Part shown: positions 44,144-51,869 of the stretch, one piece after another
How positions within the stretch are numbered: position 1 is the stretch's first letter
Layout of the letters: every line of letters starts with the position of its first letter
Program-made: the position numbers and the translations under genes
Notes under the pieces: model-generated
What the model was told of the DNA's origin: nothing
The model's input: only the letters and a program-made list of their open reading frames with translations
The model's database searches: none
Assembly: GCA_947371915.1 (NCBI GenBank)
Contig: CANBRM010000009.1
Location: 1-51,869 of the forward strand
Length of the DNA: 51,869 nucleotides
DNA from: Comamonadaceae bacterium
GTDB lineage: Bacteria; Pseudomonadota; Gammaproteobacteria; Burkholderiales; Burkholderiaceae_C
Reading direction: 5' to 3'

Positions 44144-44272
44144 ATGAATGATTTCTTTAACTTCGTGAAGGCCGTGATGGGCCATCACTTCAAGCCATGT
44201 GAGCTGCAAGTGCGTGTGAACGGCTTAGCCCATATTGAGTTGTTGGCAATACGTTTCGGGACAAGGTCATGA
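44144..44272 (+). CDS. 42-aa ORF coupled to the PilQ-like ATPase
   Basis: A 42-codon frame beginning MNDFFNFVKAVMGHHFKPCE and ending AIRFGTRS. Its stop overlaps the ATPase start as ATGA, so the short product is likely translated and couples translation of the ATPase. No family recognised, no membrane segment, one Cys. It could be a leader peptide or the remnant of a longer pilus gene cut by deletion. An alternative start at 44148 is out of frame. Confidence 0.5.
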   Translation: MNDFFNFVKAVMGHHFKPCELQVRVNGLAHIELLAIRFGTRS

Positions 44273-45957
44273 GCGTGGAAACCCTCACCCCTCCCAGCAG
44301 TAAGGCTGGGCAACACATCAGCAACATTGAAGATGTTCCTACTTTCAGCAGCCTCTTGACGCATGGGGCAGAAGCAATCACCACGGTTCCTAAAGACAAA
44401 GAGCGCACATTGGTGGCGCTTGGGTTGAATGGCAATGGTTACTTTTTGCTGTGCATGCCTGAAGAGCAACACAAGTTGGCCTGGTTGGCGTTGCGCGAGC
44501 GCCTAAAAGCACGTGGTTACACGCCGGGAGGTCATGCGACTTGTAGCGAAGAGGTGATGAATGTGTTGCTCCAGGACGTGACTCGTGCGAGCAAAGACGC
44601 GACATTTCAAATCGAATCGGATGTCAATGCGGTCAATGAAGTCGTGAACGAGCCTCAGCCGATAGGTTGGTTTCGTGATGTGTTGGCCAGTTGTATCAAT
44701 TTAGACGCTACCCATTTGCACTTTGAGTTACGCGGTAACTGCGCTTTGGTCCGCGTACGTTTGCATGGATTGATGCATGAATTGACGTCAGTGCCGAAGC
44801 AAACTGCCTTAGACGGTATTTCGGCGGTCTACAACGCCGTTGCGCAAGAACGATCATGTGCAGGTGGTGTCTTCAACCCAGCGCTGGCTCAGCAGGCCAT
44901 GATTCCATTTGCGTTGGGGTCTGAGACCGTGAACTTGCGCATTCAAAGCCATCCCGCCATGTCTGGCTTTGATGTGACTATGCGGATCGTGCGCGCAAAA
45001 AAAGTCGGTCGCGAGAAGCTGCGCCTAGACACTTTGGGGTACACCCCATCGCAAATCGACGACTTACACATGGCGTCGCGCCGCTCATTGGGCGGAATAT
45101 TTATTGCTGGTGTTGGCGGCTCAGGTAAAACCACCACGTTAAACACTTTGCTTGCTCAATTGGCGCAAGAGCGCTATCGAAAGATAGTGTCAATTGAAGA
45201 CCCTGTGGAGTGCTATGCCAATGGCGTGTCTCATTTCTCGATTCAGCACCATGTGGACGGTCATCAAGCATCTCAACGCCTGAAAAGCGCATGGATGGCA
45301 TTCTTACGTATGGACCCCGACGTGGGCGTATTTGGTGAGGTTCGAGACGAATTTTCAGCGGAGTTGGCGTTGAACGCGATTCATAACGGACACAAAATTT
45401 TGACTACGGTGCATGCCCTCTCAGCGTTGGGCGTGGTCGAACGTTTGTCGTCAACAGCGTTTGGCCTTCGACGGGATCTCGTGTGTCAACCCGATTTTTT
45501 TGCGGCTTTGGTCTACCAAGTCTTGACACCTGTGAATTGTCTTTCGTGCAAAGTACGGGCGCTAGACGTCATGTCATCTGAGGCACTGGCTCCCTATCAA
45601 ACCATCTTTGGTTTGGATGTAGGGGACATCTATTGCGCCAGTGAACACGGTTGTGACGAATGCCTCAAGCCCAATATTGACTACTCAGAGCTTAAGCATG
45701 TGGGCGTGAAGGGCGTGAAGGTCAATGCTGAAGTGATCTTGCCTGACGAAGACATGCTCTTGTTACTCAAAGACGGAAAAGACATAGAAGCTCGCCAAGC
45801 ATGGCGCGCTAAACGTATCGCCAAATTCGACGAGTCCCACATGATAGGCAAGGAAGCGTGGGGGCATGCGCTGTACGACATGTCGCGTGGCTTGATAGAT
45901 CCGTATTACTTTGAGATGAACTTTGGGTCGCCCAAGTTGTTGGCCGCCAAGGTCTAA
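44269..45957 (+). CDS. PilQ(R64)/GspE-family secretion ATPase
   Basis: A 562-aa hexameric-ATPase-family protein. An N-terminal domain of about 130 residues is unassigned. The core has Walker A GVGGSGKTT (about 281-289), Asp box IEDPVE (about 309), Walker B-type DPDVGVFGEVRD (about 350) and His box ILTTVHA. CLSC (about 424) and CDEC (about 465) could form a zinc site as in GspE. The LTTVHA and SSxxGLRRDL blocks resemble the PilQ/DotB/TraJ-type ATPases of IncI type IVB pili and Dot/Icm systems more than PilB or PilT of housekeeping pili. No other pilus gene is in the window, except the divergent lytic transglycosylase, so this looks like a remnant or minimal module. The C-terminal 70 residues are unusual. 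Confidence 0.82.
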   Translation: MSVETLTPPSSKAGQHISNIEDVPTFSSLLTHGAEAITTVPKDKERTLVALGLNGNGYFLLCMPEEQHKLAWLALRERLKARGYTPGGHATCSEEVMNVLLQDVTRASKDATFQIESDVNAVNEVVNEPQPIGWFRDVLASCINLDATHLHFELRGNCALVRVRLHGLMHELTSVPKQTALDGISAVYNAVAQERSCAGGVFNPALAQQAMIPFALGSETVNLRIQSHPAMSGFDVTMRIVRAKKVGREKLRLDTLGYTPSQIDDLHMASRRSLGGIFIAGVGGSGKTTTLNTLLAQLAQERYRKIVSIEDPVECYANGVSHFSIQHHVDGHQASQRLKSAWMAFLRMDPDVGVFGEVRDEFSAELALNAIHNGHKILTTVHALSALGVVERLSSTAFGLRRDLVCQPDFFAALVYQVLTPVNCLSCKVRALDVMSSEALAPYQTIFGLDVGDIYCASEHGCDECLKPNIDYSELKHVGVKGVKVNAEVILPDEDMLLLLKDGKDIEARQAWRAKRIAKFDESHMIGKEAWGHALYDMSRGLIDPYYFEMNFGSPKLLAAKV

Positions 45958-45994
45958 CGACTCGGGTGGTGGATAGTGCGGATGTGGCGAAGCT

Positions 45995-47884
45995 TTAAGC
46001 CACCACGCGCAGCACTTCTTCCCCATAGGCTTCGAGTTTTTTAGCGCCAATGCCGGCAATGCCTTGCAGGCTTTCCAAGTCGTGCGGTGCGGCTTGGGCA
46101 ATGGCGGCCAAGGTGGCATCGTGAAAAATCACATAAGCGGGCAGGTTGTGTGCGCGCGCCACTTCGCTGCGCCAATCCTTGAGGGCCTCGTAGCGTTGTT
46201 GGCCGTCGTCGTCCAACGCAATCGGCGCAACCTTGGTGGTGCCCTTTGCTTTACGGTCAGCTTTGCGGTCGGCGGGGGTGGACACCGAAGCGCGCAAGCG
46301 CACCGTGACTTCCCCCTTGAGCACGCCGCGCGAGGCCTCGGTCAAATACAAGGTGTTGAAGGCCTGCGCGTCTACGCCTAATGCGCCAATGGCGATCAAT
46401 TGGCGCAGCACGCCGCGCAACTGCAGCTCGCTGAAATGCGCACCGATGCCAAAGGTGCTGAGCTGGTTGTGGCTGTATTGGGTGACTTTTTCGGTGACCT
46501 TGCCGCGCAAGATATCCATCGCGTGACCCGCGCCAAACGACATGCCACTTTGCTGCTTGATGCGGTAGATGGTGGACAGCAGCATGCGAGCGGCTTCGGT
46601 GCCGTCCCAAATGTCGGGCGGGTTGAGGCAGTTGTCGCAGTTGCCACAGGTGTAGCGTGGTGCACCGTTTTCGGGTGATTGGTAGGTCTCGTCAAAGTAG
46701 CCGAGCAAACGAACACGTCGGCAATCGGTGGCTTCGGCCAAGGCCAGCAGCGCGTCGAGTTTGCCGCGCATGGCTTGTTTGAATTCTTCGCTCGCAGGGC
46801 TTTCATCGATCATGCGGCGCTGGTTTACCACGTCGTTCAGGCCGTAGGCCATCCACGCATGGGCGGCTTGGCCGTCGCGGCCGCCACGGCCGGTTTCTTG
46901 GTAATAGCCCTCGATGTTTTTGGGCATGTCCAAGTGCGCCACAAAGCGCACGTCGGGCTTGTCGATGCCCATGCCAAACGCCACGGTGGCAACCATCACC
47001 AAACCGTCTTCACGCAAGAAACGGTTTTGGTGCATTTGGCGAATGGCACCGTCTAAGCCCGCGTGGTAGGGCAGTGCGGCAATGCCTGCGTCGCACAAAT
47101 TTTGAGCCACTTCTTCCACCCGCTTGCGCGATTGGCAGTACACGATGCCGCTGTCTTGCCAGTCTGGTCCGGTGTGCTCGCGCTGGATGAAGCGCAGCAG
47201 TTGGGTGGACGCGTCTTTCTTTTCAACGATGGTGTAGCGGATGTTGGGGCGGTCAAAGCTGCTGACGAATTGCTGCGCGTCTTCGAGCTGCAACCGCTCC
47301 ACGATGTCGGCCCGCGTCAGCGCATCGGCGGTGGCAGTGAGCGCCATGCGCGGCACGCCGGCATAGCGCTCGTGCAGCACGGTGAGCGCGCGGTATTCGG
47401 GGCGGAAGTCGTGGCCCCATTGGCTCACGCAATGGGCTTCGTCAATCGCAAACAGGCTGAGCTGGCCTTGCTCGTGCAGGGCATCGAGCTGCGCCAAAAA
47501 CCGTGGCGTGGTGATGCGCTCGGGCGCGGCGTACAGCAGGGTGATCTCGCCACGGCGCAGGCGTTGCTCCACCGCGTTGGCTTCTTCGCCGCTGAGGCTG
47601 GAATTTAAAAACGCGGCTTCAACACCGGCTTCGTACAGTGCGCCCACTTGGTCGTGCATGAGCGCGATGAGCGGCGACACCACGATGGTGATGCCGTGTC
47701 CCGCCCGCTGGCGGGCAATGGCCGGAATTTGGTAACACAGCGATTTGCCGCCGCCCGTGGGCATGAGCACCAGCGCATCGCCTCCGCCGCACACGTGGTT
47801 GACGATGGCTTCTTGGGGGCCGCGAAACGCGCCATAGCCAAACACTTCGCGCAGGATGTCTTGCGGATTCACGGGTGTGGACAC
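45995..47884 (-). CDS. recQ: ATP-dependent DNA helicase RecQ
   Basis: A 629-aa superfamily-2 helicase. Motifs: Walker [27 protein letters not shown] (DEAH plus the aromatic-rich loop), motif [15 protein letters not shown], a Zn-binding RQC knuckle [12 protein letters not shown], and a C-terminal HRDC domain (about 545-629). It unwinds recombination and stalled-fork intermediates from 3' to 5'. GTG 47884 is chosen as start (GAAAG five bases upstream); a TTG at 47905 would add seven residues. Linker between RQC and HRDC contains a Lys-rich stretch. Converges with the ATPase gene; divergent from metH part 1. Confidence 0.95.
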   Translation of the reverse strand: MSTPVNPQDILREVFGYGAFRGPQEAIVNHVCGGGDALVLMPTGGGKSLCYQIPAIARQRAGHGITIVVSPLIALMHDQVGALYEAGVEAAFLNSSLSGEEANAVEQRLRRGEITLLYAAPERITTPRFLAQLDALHEQGQLSLFAIDEAHCVSQWGHDFRPEYRALTVLHERYAGVPRMALTATADALTRADIVERLQLEDAQQFVSSFDRPNIRYTIVEKKDASTQLLRFIQREHTGPDWQDSGIVYCQSRKRVEEVAQNLCDAGIAALPYHAGLDGAIRQMHQNRFLREDGLVMVATVAFGMGIDKPDVRFVAHLDMPKNIEGYYQETGRGGRDGQAAHAWMAYGLNDVVNQRRMIDESPASEEFKQAMRGKLDALLALAEATDCRRVRLLGYFDETYQSPENGAPRYTCGNCDNCLNPPDIWDGTEAARMLLSTIYRIKQQSGMSFGAGHAMDILRGKVTEKVTQYSHNQLSTFGIGAHFSELQLRGVLRQLIAIGALGVDAQAFNTLYLTEASRGVLKGEVTVRLRASVSTPADRKADRKAKGTTKVAPIALDDDGQQRYEALKDWRSEVARAHNLPAYVIFHDATLAAIAQAAPHDLESLQGIAGIGAKKLEAYGEEVLRVVA

Positions 47885-47982
47885 GGCAGCTTTCGGCGCG
47901 CGCAATCGACGCTGGCGTGTAAATAAGTGGGGATGAACGAAGGCATGAGCCAGCTATTGTCCCTGCTTCTTACAATAGACAC

Positions 47983-49026
47983 ATGACCCAAGCCTACACA
48001 CGCGCAAAAGAATTACCTGCCATTTTGGCCAAACGCATCGCCATCCTCGATGGCGCGATGGGCACCATGATTCAGCGCTTTAAGCTGAACGAAGCGCAAT
48101 ACCGTGGCGAACGTTTCAAGGACTTCCACAAAGACGTGAAAGGCAACAACGAGTTGCTCAGCCTCACGCGCCCCGACGTGATTCGTGACATCCACGAGGC
48201 TTATTTGGCCGCTGGCGCTGACTTGATCGAGACCAACACCTTTGGTGCCACCACTATCGCCCAAGCCGATTACGACATGGCCGATTTGGCCTACGAGATG
48301 AACCTGGCCTCGGCCCGCATCGCCCGCGAAGCCTGCGACAAATACAGCACGCCTGACAAACCCCGCTTCGTGGCGGGCGCGGTCGGCCCGACGCCCAAAA
48401 CCGCCAGCATCAGCCCCGATGTGAACGACGCGGGTGCACGCAATGTGAACTTTGAAGAACTGCGTGCAGCCTATTACGACCAAGTCAAAGCCTTGGTCGA
48501 AGGCGGCTCGGATGTGTTGTTGGTCGAAACCATTTTTGACACACTTAACGCCAAAGCCGCCTTGTTTGCGATTGAAGAATTCTTTGAAGCCTCGGGCGAG
48601 CGCCTGCCCCTCATCATCAGCGGCACGGTGACCGACGCCTCGGGCCGCATCTTGAGTGGCCAAACCGTGACCGCGTTTTGGCACAGCGTGCGCCACGCCA
48701 AGCCGCTGGCCATTGGCCTGAACTGCGCCTTGGGTGCCACCCTGATGCGCCCCTACATTCAAGAGCTCAACAAGGTCGCGGGCGACACCTTCATCAGCTG
48801 CTACCCCAACGCGGGCCTGCCCAACCCCATGAGCGACACCGGCTTTGATGAAACGCCCGATGTCACCAGCCGTTTGCTGCACGAGTTCGCGGCTGAAGGC
48901 TTGGTCAACATCGTGGGTGGCTGCTGCGGCACCACGCCCGAACACATCGCGGCCATTGGCAGTGCAGTAGGCCCGCTGGCGCCGCGCAATGTGCACGGTG
49001 GTTTTTTCTACAAAGAAGAGGTCTGA
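47983..49026 (+). CDS. metH: Methionine synthase, homocysteine-binding half
   Basis: A 347-aa protein covering only the N-terminal betaine-homocysteine-methyltransferase-like barrel of cobalamin-dependent methionine synthase (E. coli MetH is about 1227 aa). Motifs: [45 protein letters not shown], and Zn-binding Cys in GLNCALG and [10 protein letters not shown]. The pterin and B12 domains are encoded separately by metH part 2 at 51758. A split of MetH in two genes is known in Comamonadaceae relatives. TACAAT at 47971-47976 lies six bases before the ATG, which suggests a leaderless transcript. The two halves here are separated by 2.7 kb holding three unrelated genes. Confidence 0.93.
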   Translation: MTQAYTRAKELPAILAKRIAILDGAMGTMIQRFKLNEAQYRGERFKDFHKDVKGNNELLSLTRPDVIRDIHEAYLAAGADLIETNTFGATTIAQADYDMADLAYEMNLASARIAREACDKYSTPDKPRFVAGAVGPTPKTASISPDVNDAGARNVNFEELRAAYYDQVKALVEGGSDVLLVETIFDTLNAKAALFAIEEFFEASGERLPLIISGTVTDASGRILSGQTVTAFWHSVRHAKPLAIGLNCALGATLMRPYIQELNKVAGDTFISCYPNAGLPNPMSDTGFDETPDVTSRLLHEFAAEGLVNIVGGCCGTTPEHIAAIGSAVGPLAPRNVHGGFFYKEEV

Positions 49027-49035
49027 GTCCGGACT

Positions 49036-49056
49036 GACCCGAGTATCGGGTCTTCC
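49036..49056 (+). terminator. Weak terminator after metH part 1
   Basis: GACCCGA/TCGGGTC (49036-49042 and 49046-49052), a 7-bp stem with a GTA loop, ten bases after the stop, followed by TTCCCTTA. T-content is modest, so it may be only partly effective. Confidence 0.5.
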
Positions 49057-49160
49057 CTTAGGCCAAAGGTGACTGAGTCAGGCTCAAGGTTTGCACAATT
49101 GAGGTTAATCTTTACTTCGATCTGAAAGTTCGAAGCGCCCAAGCTAACAAGGAGACCTCA

Positions 49161-50414
49161 ATGACCAGAACCTGCAAGATTCCTTCATGGATCAAAGCAT
49201 CACTATGTGCCATCGCGTTGACCACCAGCGTCAGCAGCCAAGCGGTAGAAACCGTCAAGGTTGGATTCATCGATTTGTTATCGGGACCGTTTGCCTTGAC
49301 GGGACAGAACTCGCTCAAGCAATTGCGCGAGGTGGTGATTCAGCTCAATGCCAAAGCTGGCCCCAAAGCCCCGTTGCTGGAGATTGTCGAGTTTGACAAC
49401 AAGGGCTCGCCACAAGAAAGCCTGAGTGCCTTGAAAGCCGCGAACGACCGCAACATCCGATTCATCACACAAGGCGGTGGATCAGGCGTCGCATTGGCCC
49501 TGGTGGATGCGTTGAACAAACTCGCGGAGCGTGAGCCTGAGCGTGCGACCGTTTACCTCAACTACTCGGCCATGGACCCCCTACTGACCAACGAGCGCTG
49601 CAGCTTCTGGCATTTCCGTTTTTATCCGTCGAGTGAGATGAAGATGGAGGCCTTGTCGACCTACATGCAAGGGCGTAAGGACATCAAGAAGGTGTACCTG
49701 ATCAATCAGGATTACACCCACGGCCGCCAAGTGTCAAAGGCGGCGAAAGAGTACTTGGCGCGCAAACGTCCGGATATTCAGATCGTGGGCGATGATTTCA
49801 TTCCGATTGCTCAAACCCGTGACTTTGCGCCCTATGTGTCCAAAATCGCGGCGACGGGTGCGGACACCGTCATCACCTCGAACTGGGGCAGTGACTTGAC
49901 GCTCATGTTCAAGTCGGCGCGCGATTTCGGGCTGAACATCAACTACTTCACACTGAATGCGAACAACCCTGGAACCCCTGCTCAGCTGGGCCCGTGGGGT
50001 GAAGGCAAGGTGGGTGTGATCTGGAATTGGGTGCACAACGCGCCAACGCCTGAGCTTGAAAAAATCTATGTGGACTACAAGAAGAAATACAACGACGATT
50101 TCATCTTTGCAGCGCACTGGAACACCATGAATATGCTGCGTGAAGCCATGCGCAAAGCTCAATCGACAGACCCGAAAAAAGTGGCCTTTGCGCTGGAGGG
50201 TATGACCTACAAGAGCCCCATGGGCGACGTCAAAATGCGCCAAACTGACCACCAGCTTGAAGCACCTTTGTACTTGGGTATTTGGGCCAAAAAAGGCAGC
50301 AAAGGCGTCAAGTACGACGCTGAAAACACGGGTTACGGTTTCCGTACTGAAGTGGTTTGGGACTCCTACATCAGTGCCCAACCCACGTCATGCCAGATGA
50401 AGCGACCCAGCTAA
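49161..50414 (+). CDS. Orphan branched-chain-type periplasmic binding protein
   Basis: A 417-aa peripla_BP_6 protein. Signal peptide ends VSSQAVE (about residue 29). Motifs: VKVGFIDLLSGPFALTGQN, EFDNKGSPQESLSALKAA, FRFYPSSEMKMEALSTYM, and the KKVYLINQDYTHGRQVS loop. Three Cys, two after the signal (the pair Cys-SFWHFRF region and the near-C-terminal one), may pair. AAGGAG precedes ATG 49161 by several bases. No permease or ATPase genes adjoin it, so it may share another ABC transporter. It interrupts the metH pair and converges with a phosphatase gene. Confidence 0.9.
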   Translation: MTRTCKIPSWIKASLCAIALTTSVSSQAVETVKVGFIDLLSGPFALTGQNSLKQLREVVIQLNAKAGPKAPLLEIVEFDNKGSPQESLSALKAANDRNIRFITQGGGSGVALALVDALNKLAEREPERATVYLNYSAMDPLLTNERCSFWHFRFYPSSEMKMEALSTYMQGRKDIKKVYLINQDYTHGRQVSKAAKEYLARKRPDIQIVGDDFIPIAQTRDFAPYVSKIAATGADTVITSNWGSDLTLMFKSARDFGLNINYFTLNANNPGTPAQLGPWGEGKVGVIWNWVHNAPTPELEKIYVDYKKKYNDDFIFAAHWNTMNMLREAMRKAQSTDPKKVAFALEGMTYKSPMGDVKMRQTDHQLEAPLYLGIWAKKGSKGVKYDAENTGYGFRTEVVWDSYISAQPTSCQMKRPS

Positions 50415-50425
50415 GCCATCCACCC

Positions 50426-51163
50426 TCAGGCTTGCAGCAGCCAGTCGCGCAAGCCTTGCACCTCGTGGGCGTCCAAACCAATGGGGCCATGCAAGTACGC
50501 TTGCATGCCGCCTTGTTGGTCCACGGCTTCAAATGCCGCGTGTAAAAAGGCTGGCTGCACCTGCCAAAGCACTTTCATGACATGTGCAGGGCCTTTGCCT
50601 TCCATGTGCGGGTCGCGGCGATACAGCTGGTTGGTGAGCAGGTAGTCGTGCTCGATGGTGGCACGGTCTACGCCAAGCGCTGACAGCAGCAGCGCTGCGG
50701 CAAATCCTGTGCGGTCTTTGCCTGCGGTGCAATGGAACACCTGGGGGGTGTCATGCGCCAACAAGTGTTTCAGGAAGCGACCAAAAGTGGCCGCGTTTTG
50801 GTTCACAAAATCACGGTAAGTTTCGCGCATTAAGTCCACCGTTTCTTCGGTGGTGGGCTCAATGCCTTGGGCCACCAGCGCCTGCATGCGTGCAATCACC
50901 GTGGGCTCGATCGCCAAAGGCACGCGCTCGACACCGGGAATGTCGTAGGGCGTCGCTGTGGATTCGGTGATACCTCGAAAATCTAGGCTGTGCCGCACGC
51001 CCAGCGCTTGCAACGATGCCAAATCGGTTGGTGTCAGCGCGGCCAAATGGTCTGAGCGAAACACCTGTCCACGCTTGATGCGGTGGCCGCTTTGCGTGGC
51101 GTAGCCGCCTATGTCTCGGAAATTGGAAGCGCCTTGCAGCAGTGAGGGTGTGACCAGAGACAT
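50426..51163 (-). CDS. Tyrosine phosphatase (Y_phosphatase3 type)
   Basis: A 245-aa protein. The P-loop HCTAGKDRTG (about residues 143-152) is the C(x5)R active site of protein tyrosine phosphatases of the bacterial/mycobacterial PtpB-like group. The NFRDIGGY start motif, RGQVFRSDHLA and SLDFRG are shared by this family. Substrates may be phosphotyrosine or phosphoinositides. Start 51163 is preferred, with GGA upstream and homology starting with the LLQGASNFRD segment; a start at 51208 would add 15 residues. Function in the cell is unknown. Confidence 0.88.
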   Translation of the reverse strand: MSLVTPSLLQGASNFRDIGGYATQSGHRIKRGQVFRSDHLAALTPTDLASLQALGVRHSLDFRGITESTATPYDIPGVERVPLAIEPTVIARMQALVAQGIEPTTEETVDLMRETYRDFVNQNAATFGRFLKHLLAHDTPQVFHCTAGKDRTGFAAALLLSALGVDRATIEHDYLLTNQLYRRDPHMEGKGPAHVMKVLWQVQPAFLHAAFEAVDQQGGMQAYLHGPIGLDAHEVQGLRDWLLQA

Positions 51164-51231
51164 AGAGTTCCAATGATTGATCGATGTTGGTATTGTCGAT
51201 GGCTTCATTCAGCTCAGCCAACCTAGCCCGC

Positions 51232-51468
51232 TTACTCCGCGGGCTTTGTGCTTTTGGGTGCTGGTGCCTGTGGGCAGGCCCCGTTTGAAATCCAAGTGCC
51301 ACCTTGGCTGAGCATCACGCAACGGGTGGGGAATGTTTTGATTTCTTGCCCTAACTGACCGCAAACAGGCGCGTATTCGCGGGTGCAGATTGGGGTGGGC
51401 GTTTGGGTTTGGGTCTGTGCTTGCGCCGAAACGCCGAGAAGCGAGGTCAATAGAAAGCGAATGAACAT
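51232..51468 (-). CDS. Small secreted protein with a Kazal-like domain
   Basis: A 78-aa protein. Signal peptide MFIRFLLTSLLGVSAQAQ (about 18 residues) and a short Thr/Gln/Pro linker, then CTREYAPVCGQ with later TFPTRC and NGAC. The spacing and the PVCG motif are those of Kazal-type serine protease inhibitors, though only four Cys are present where six are standard, so it is a reduced domain. It lies downstream (on the minus strand) of the riboswitch region and next to the tyrosine phosphatase gene. Expected location is the periplasm or outside; protease inhibition is untested. Confidence 0.75.
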   Translation of the reverse strand: MFIRFLLTSLLGVSAQAQTQTQTPTPICTREYAPVCGQLGQEIKTFPTRCVMLSQGGTWISNGACPQAPAPKSTKPAE

Positions 51469-51635
51469 GGTGTGCGTTCTTTGGGGGATTGGGTTTGATT
51501 AACGTTTGGGCTTGAAGAAAGGTGCACAAAATAATTAAATACAGAACGTCCTACTCTTTGTGCCTCAAAGTTAGCGAGAAAAGTTCACCTGCCTGAAGAT
51601 GGCGCATTCGGCTTGCGCTACCCGTTAAAATAAGG

Positions 51636-51757
51636 CCTTCCCCAAGGAGCGTTGCAGCTTCACCCTTCCTTTTTAGGTTTGCGCGTGAAGTCAGGCTTGG
51701 GGCCGAATCTTTTGCAACGACGCTCACCTGACAATTTGCACCCAGGTGAGTACCCCC
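51636..51757 (+). promoter_or_regulatory. S-adenosylhomocysteine (SAH) riboswitch
   Basis: The region folds as an SAH aptamer. P1: GAGCG-TTGCA (51647-51656) with TGCAA-CGA-CGCTC (51713-51725). P2: CTTCAC (51658-51663) with GTGAAG (51685-51690). Pseudoknot: CCCCAAG (51640-51646) with CTTGGGG (51696-51702). Expression platform: CTCACCTG (51723-51730) can pair with CAGGTGAG (51743-51750), which contains the Shine-Dalgarno of the ATG at 51758. CTC at 51723-51725 is shared with P1, so forming the aptamer frees the Shine-Dalgarno. SAH riboswitches are ON-switches that raise methionine-cycle genes when SAH accumulates; control here would be translational. Confidence 0.92.
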
Positions 51758-51869
51758 ATGAATTCCACTGCAGTTCCCCCCATGAAGCTGTCTGGCCTTG
51801 AGCCAGTGTCAATTGGCGAGGGCAGTTTGTTTGTCAACGTTGGCGAGCGCACCAACGTCACTGGCTCCA
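51758..51869 (+). CDS. metH: Methionine synthase, second half (3' end outside window)
   Basis: Only the first 37 residues are seen: MNSTAVPPMKLSGLEP, then SLFVNVGERTNVTGS. That is the start of the pterin-binding (DHPS-like) domain of MetH, which comes after the homocysteine domain in the single-chain enzyme. The cobalamin and SAM domains would follow beyond the window. ATG 51758 is chosen because AGGTGAG (51744-51750) lies seven bases before it; an alternative ATG at 51782 would still include the domain. It is preceded by the SAH riboswitch, which is not present before part 1. Confidence 0.93.
   Translation, partial: MNSTAVPPMKLSGLEPVSIGEGSLFVNVGERTNVTGS

Noticed and set aside
47884-47982. 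Second SAH riboswitch before metH part 1
   Set aside because: No pseudoknot pair, no GAGCG/CGCTC P1, and the region is too short.
51209-51529. Longer minus-strand frame overlapping the Kazal-like gene
   Set aside because: The Kazal-like frame has a signal peptide and Cys pattern; the other frame has neither.

Overview
The window looks like chromosomal DNA of a freshwater-type betaproteobacterium, most likely Burkholderiales/Comamonadaceae (a Limnohabitans- or Rhodoferax-like organism). I infer this from a split methionine synthase (metH in two genes), a GTP-type PEP carboxykinase, several Bug/TRAP/Liv solute-binding proteins, a long beta-proteobacterial IorB, and GC-rich codon use. The genus is a guess.

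Layout. 1-16.4 kb is a surface-adhesion region. It holds the 3' part of a giant repeat adhesin (at least 2038 aa), a VapBC toxin-antitoxin pair directly abutting an OmpA-like gene, a second adhesin with a BapA/Lap-like N-terminus and a G9 tract, then a type I secretion operon (TolC-like, LapB-like ABC exporter, LapC/HlyD-like). 16.4-31.0 kb is metabolic: DUF3237 protein, a DctPQM TRAP transporter, indolepyruvate oxidoreductase iorAB with a divergent LysR regulator, glutaryl-CoA dehydrogenase with a Bug-type binding protein, an EamA exporter, a PhoD-like phosphatase and purT. 31.1-31.7 kb is a BrnT/CopG-type toxin-antitoxin pair. 31.7-36.5 kb is a branched-chain amino-acid/amide type ABC transporter with a natural LivH-LivM fusion.

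36.6-41.2 kb is the most suggestive regulatory cassette: a KdpD-like kinase lacking the usual N-terminal cytoplasmic domains, a KdpE-like regulator, the potassium transporter Kup instead of KdpFABC, and an HPr-like protein overlapping kup by 4 bases. In that protein the phosphorylatable histidine is replaced by glutamate. The set looks like a self-contained K+ module with a built-in, phosphorylation-insensitive PTS-like partner.

41.3-47.9 kb holds pckG (with a terminator-like hairpin in its leader), a 46-aa membrane protein, a small low-GC island with a lytic transglycosylase divergent from a PilQ/GspE-type ATPase preceded by a translationally coupled 42-codon ORF, and recQ. 48.0 kb to the end holds metH part 1, an orphan periplasmic binding protein, a tyrosine phosphatase, a small secreted Kazal-like protein, and an S-adenosylhomocysteine riboswitch in front of metH part 2, which runs off the window. 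The riboswitch can be folded by eye, including a pseudoknot and a competing Shine-Dalgarno-sequestering hairpin.

No tRNA, rRNA, insertion sequence, CRISPR array or origin was recognised. All identifications are from reading translations and motifs; no database search was run.
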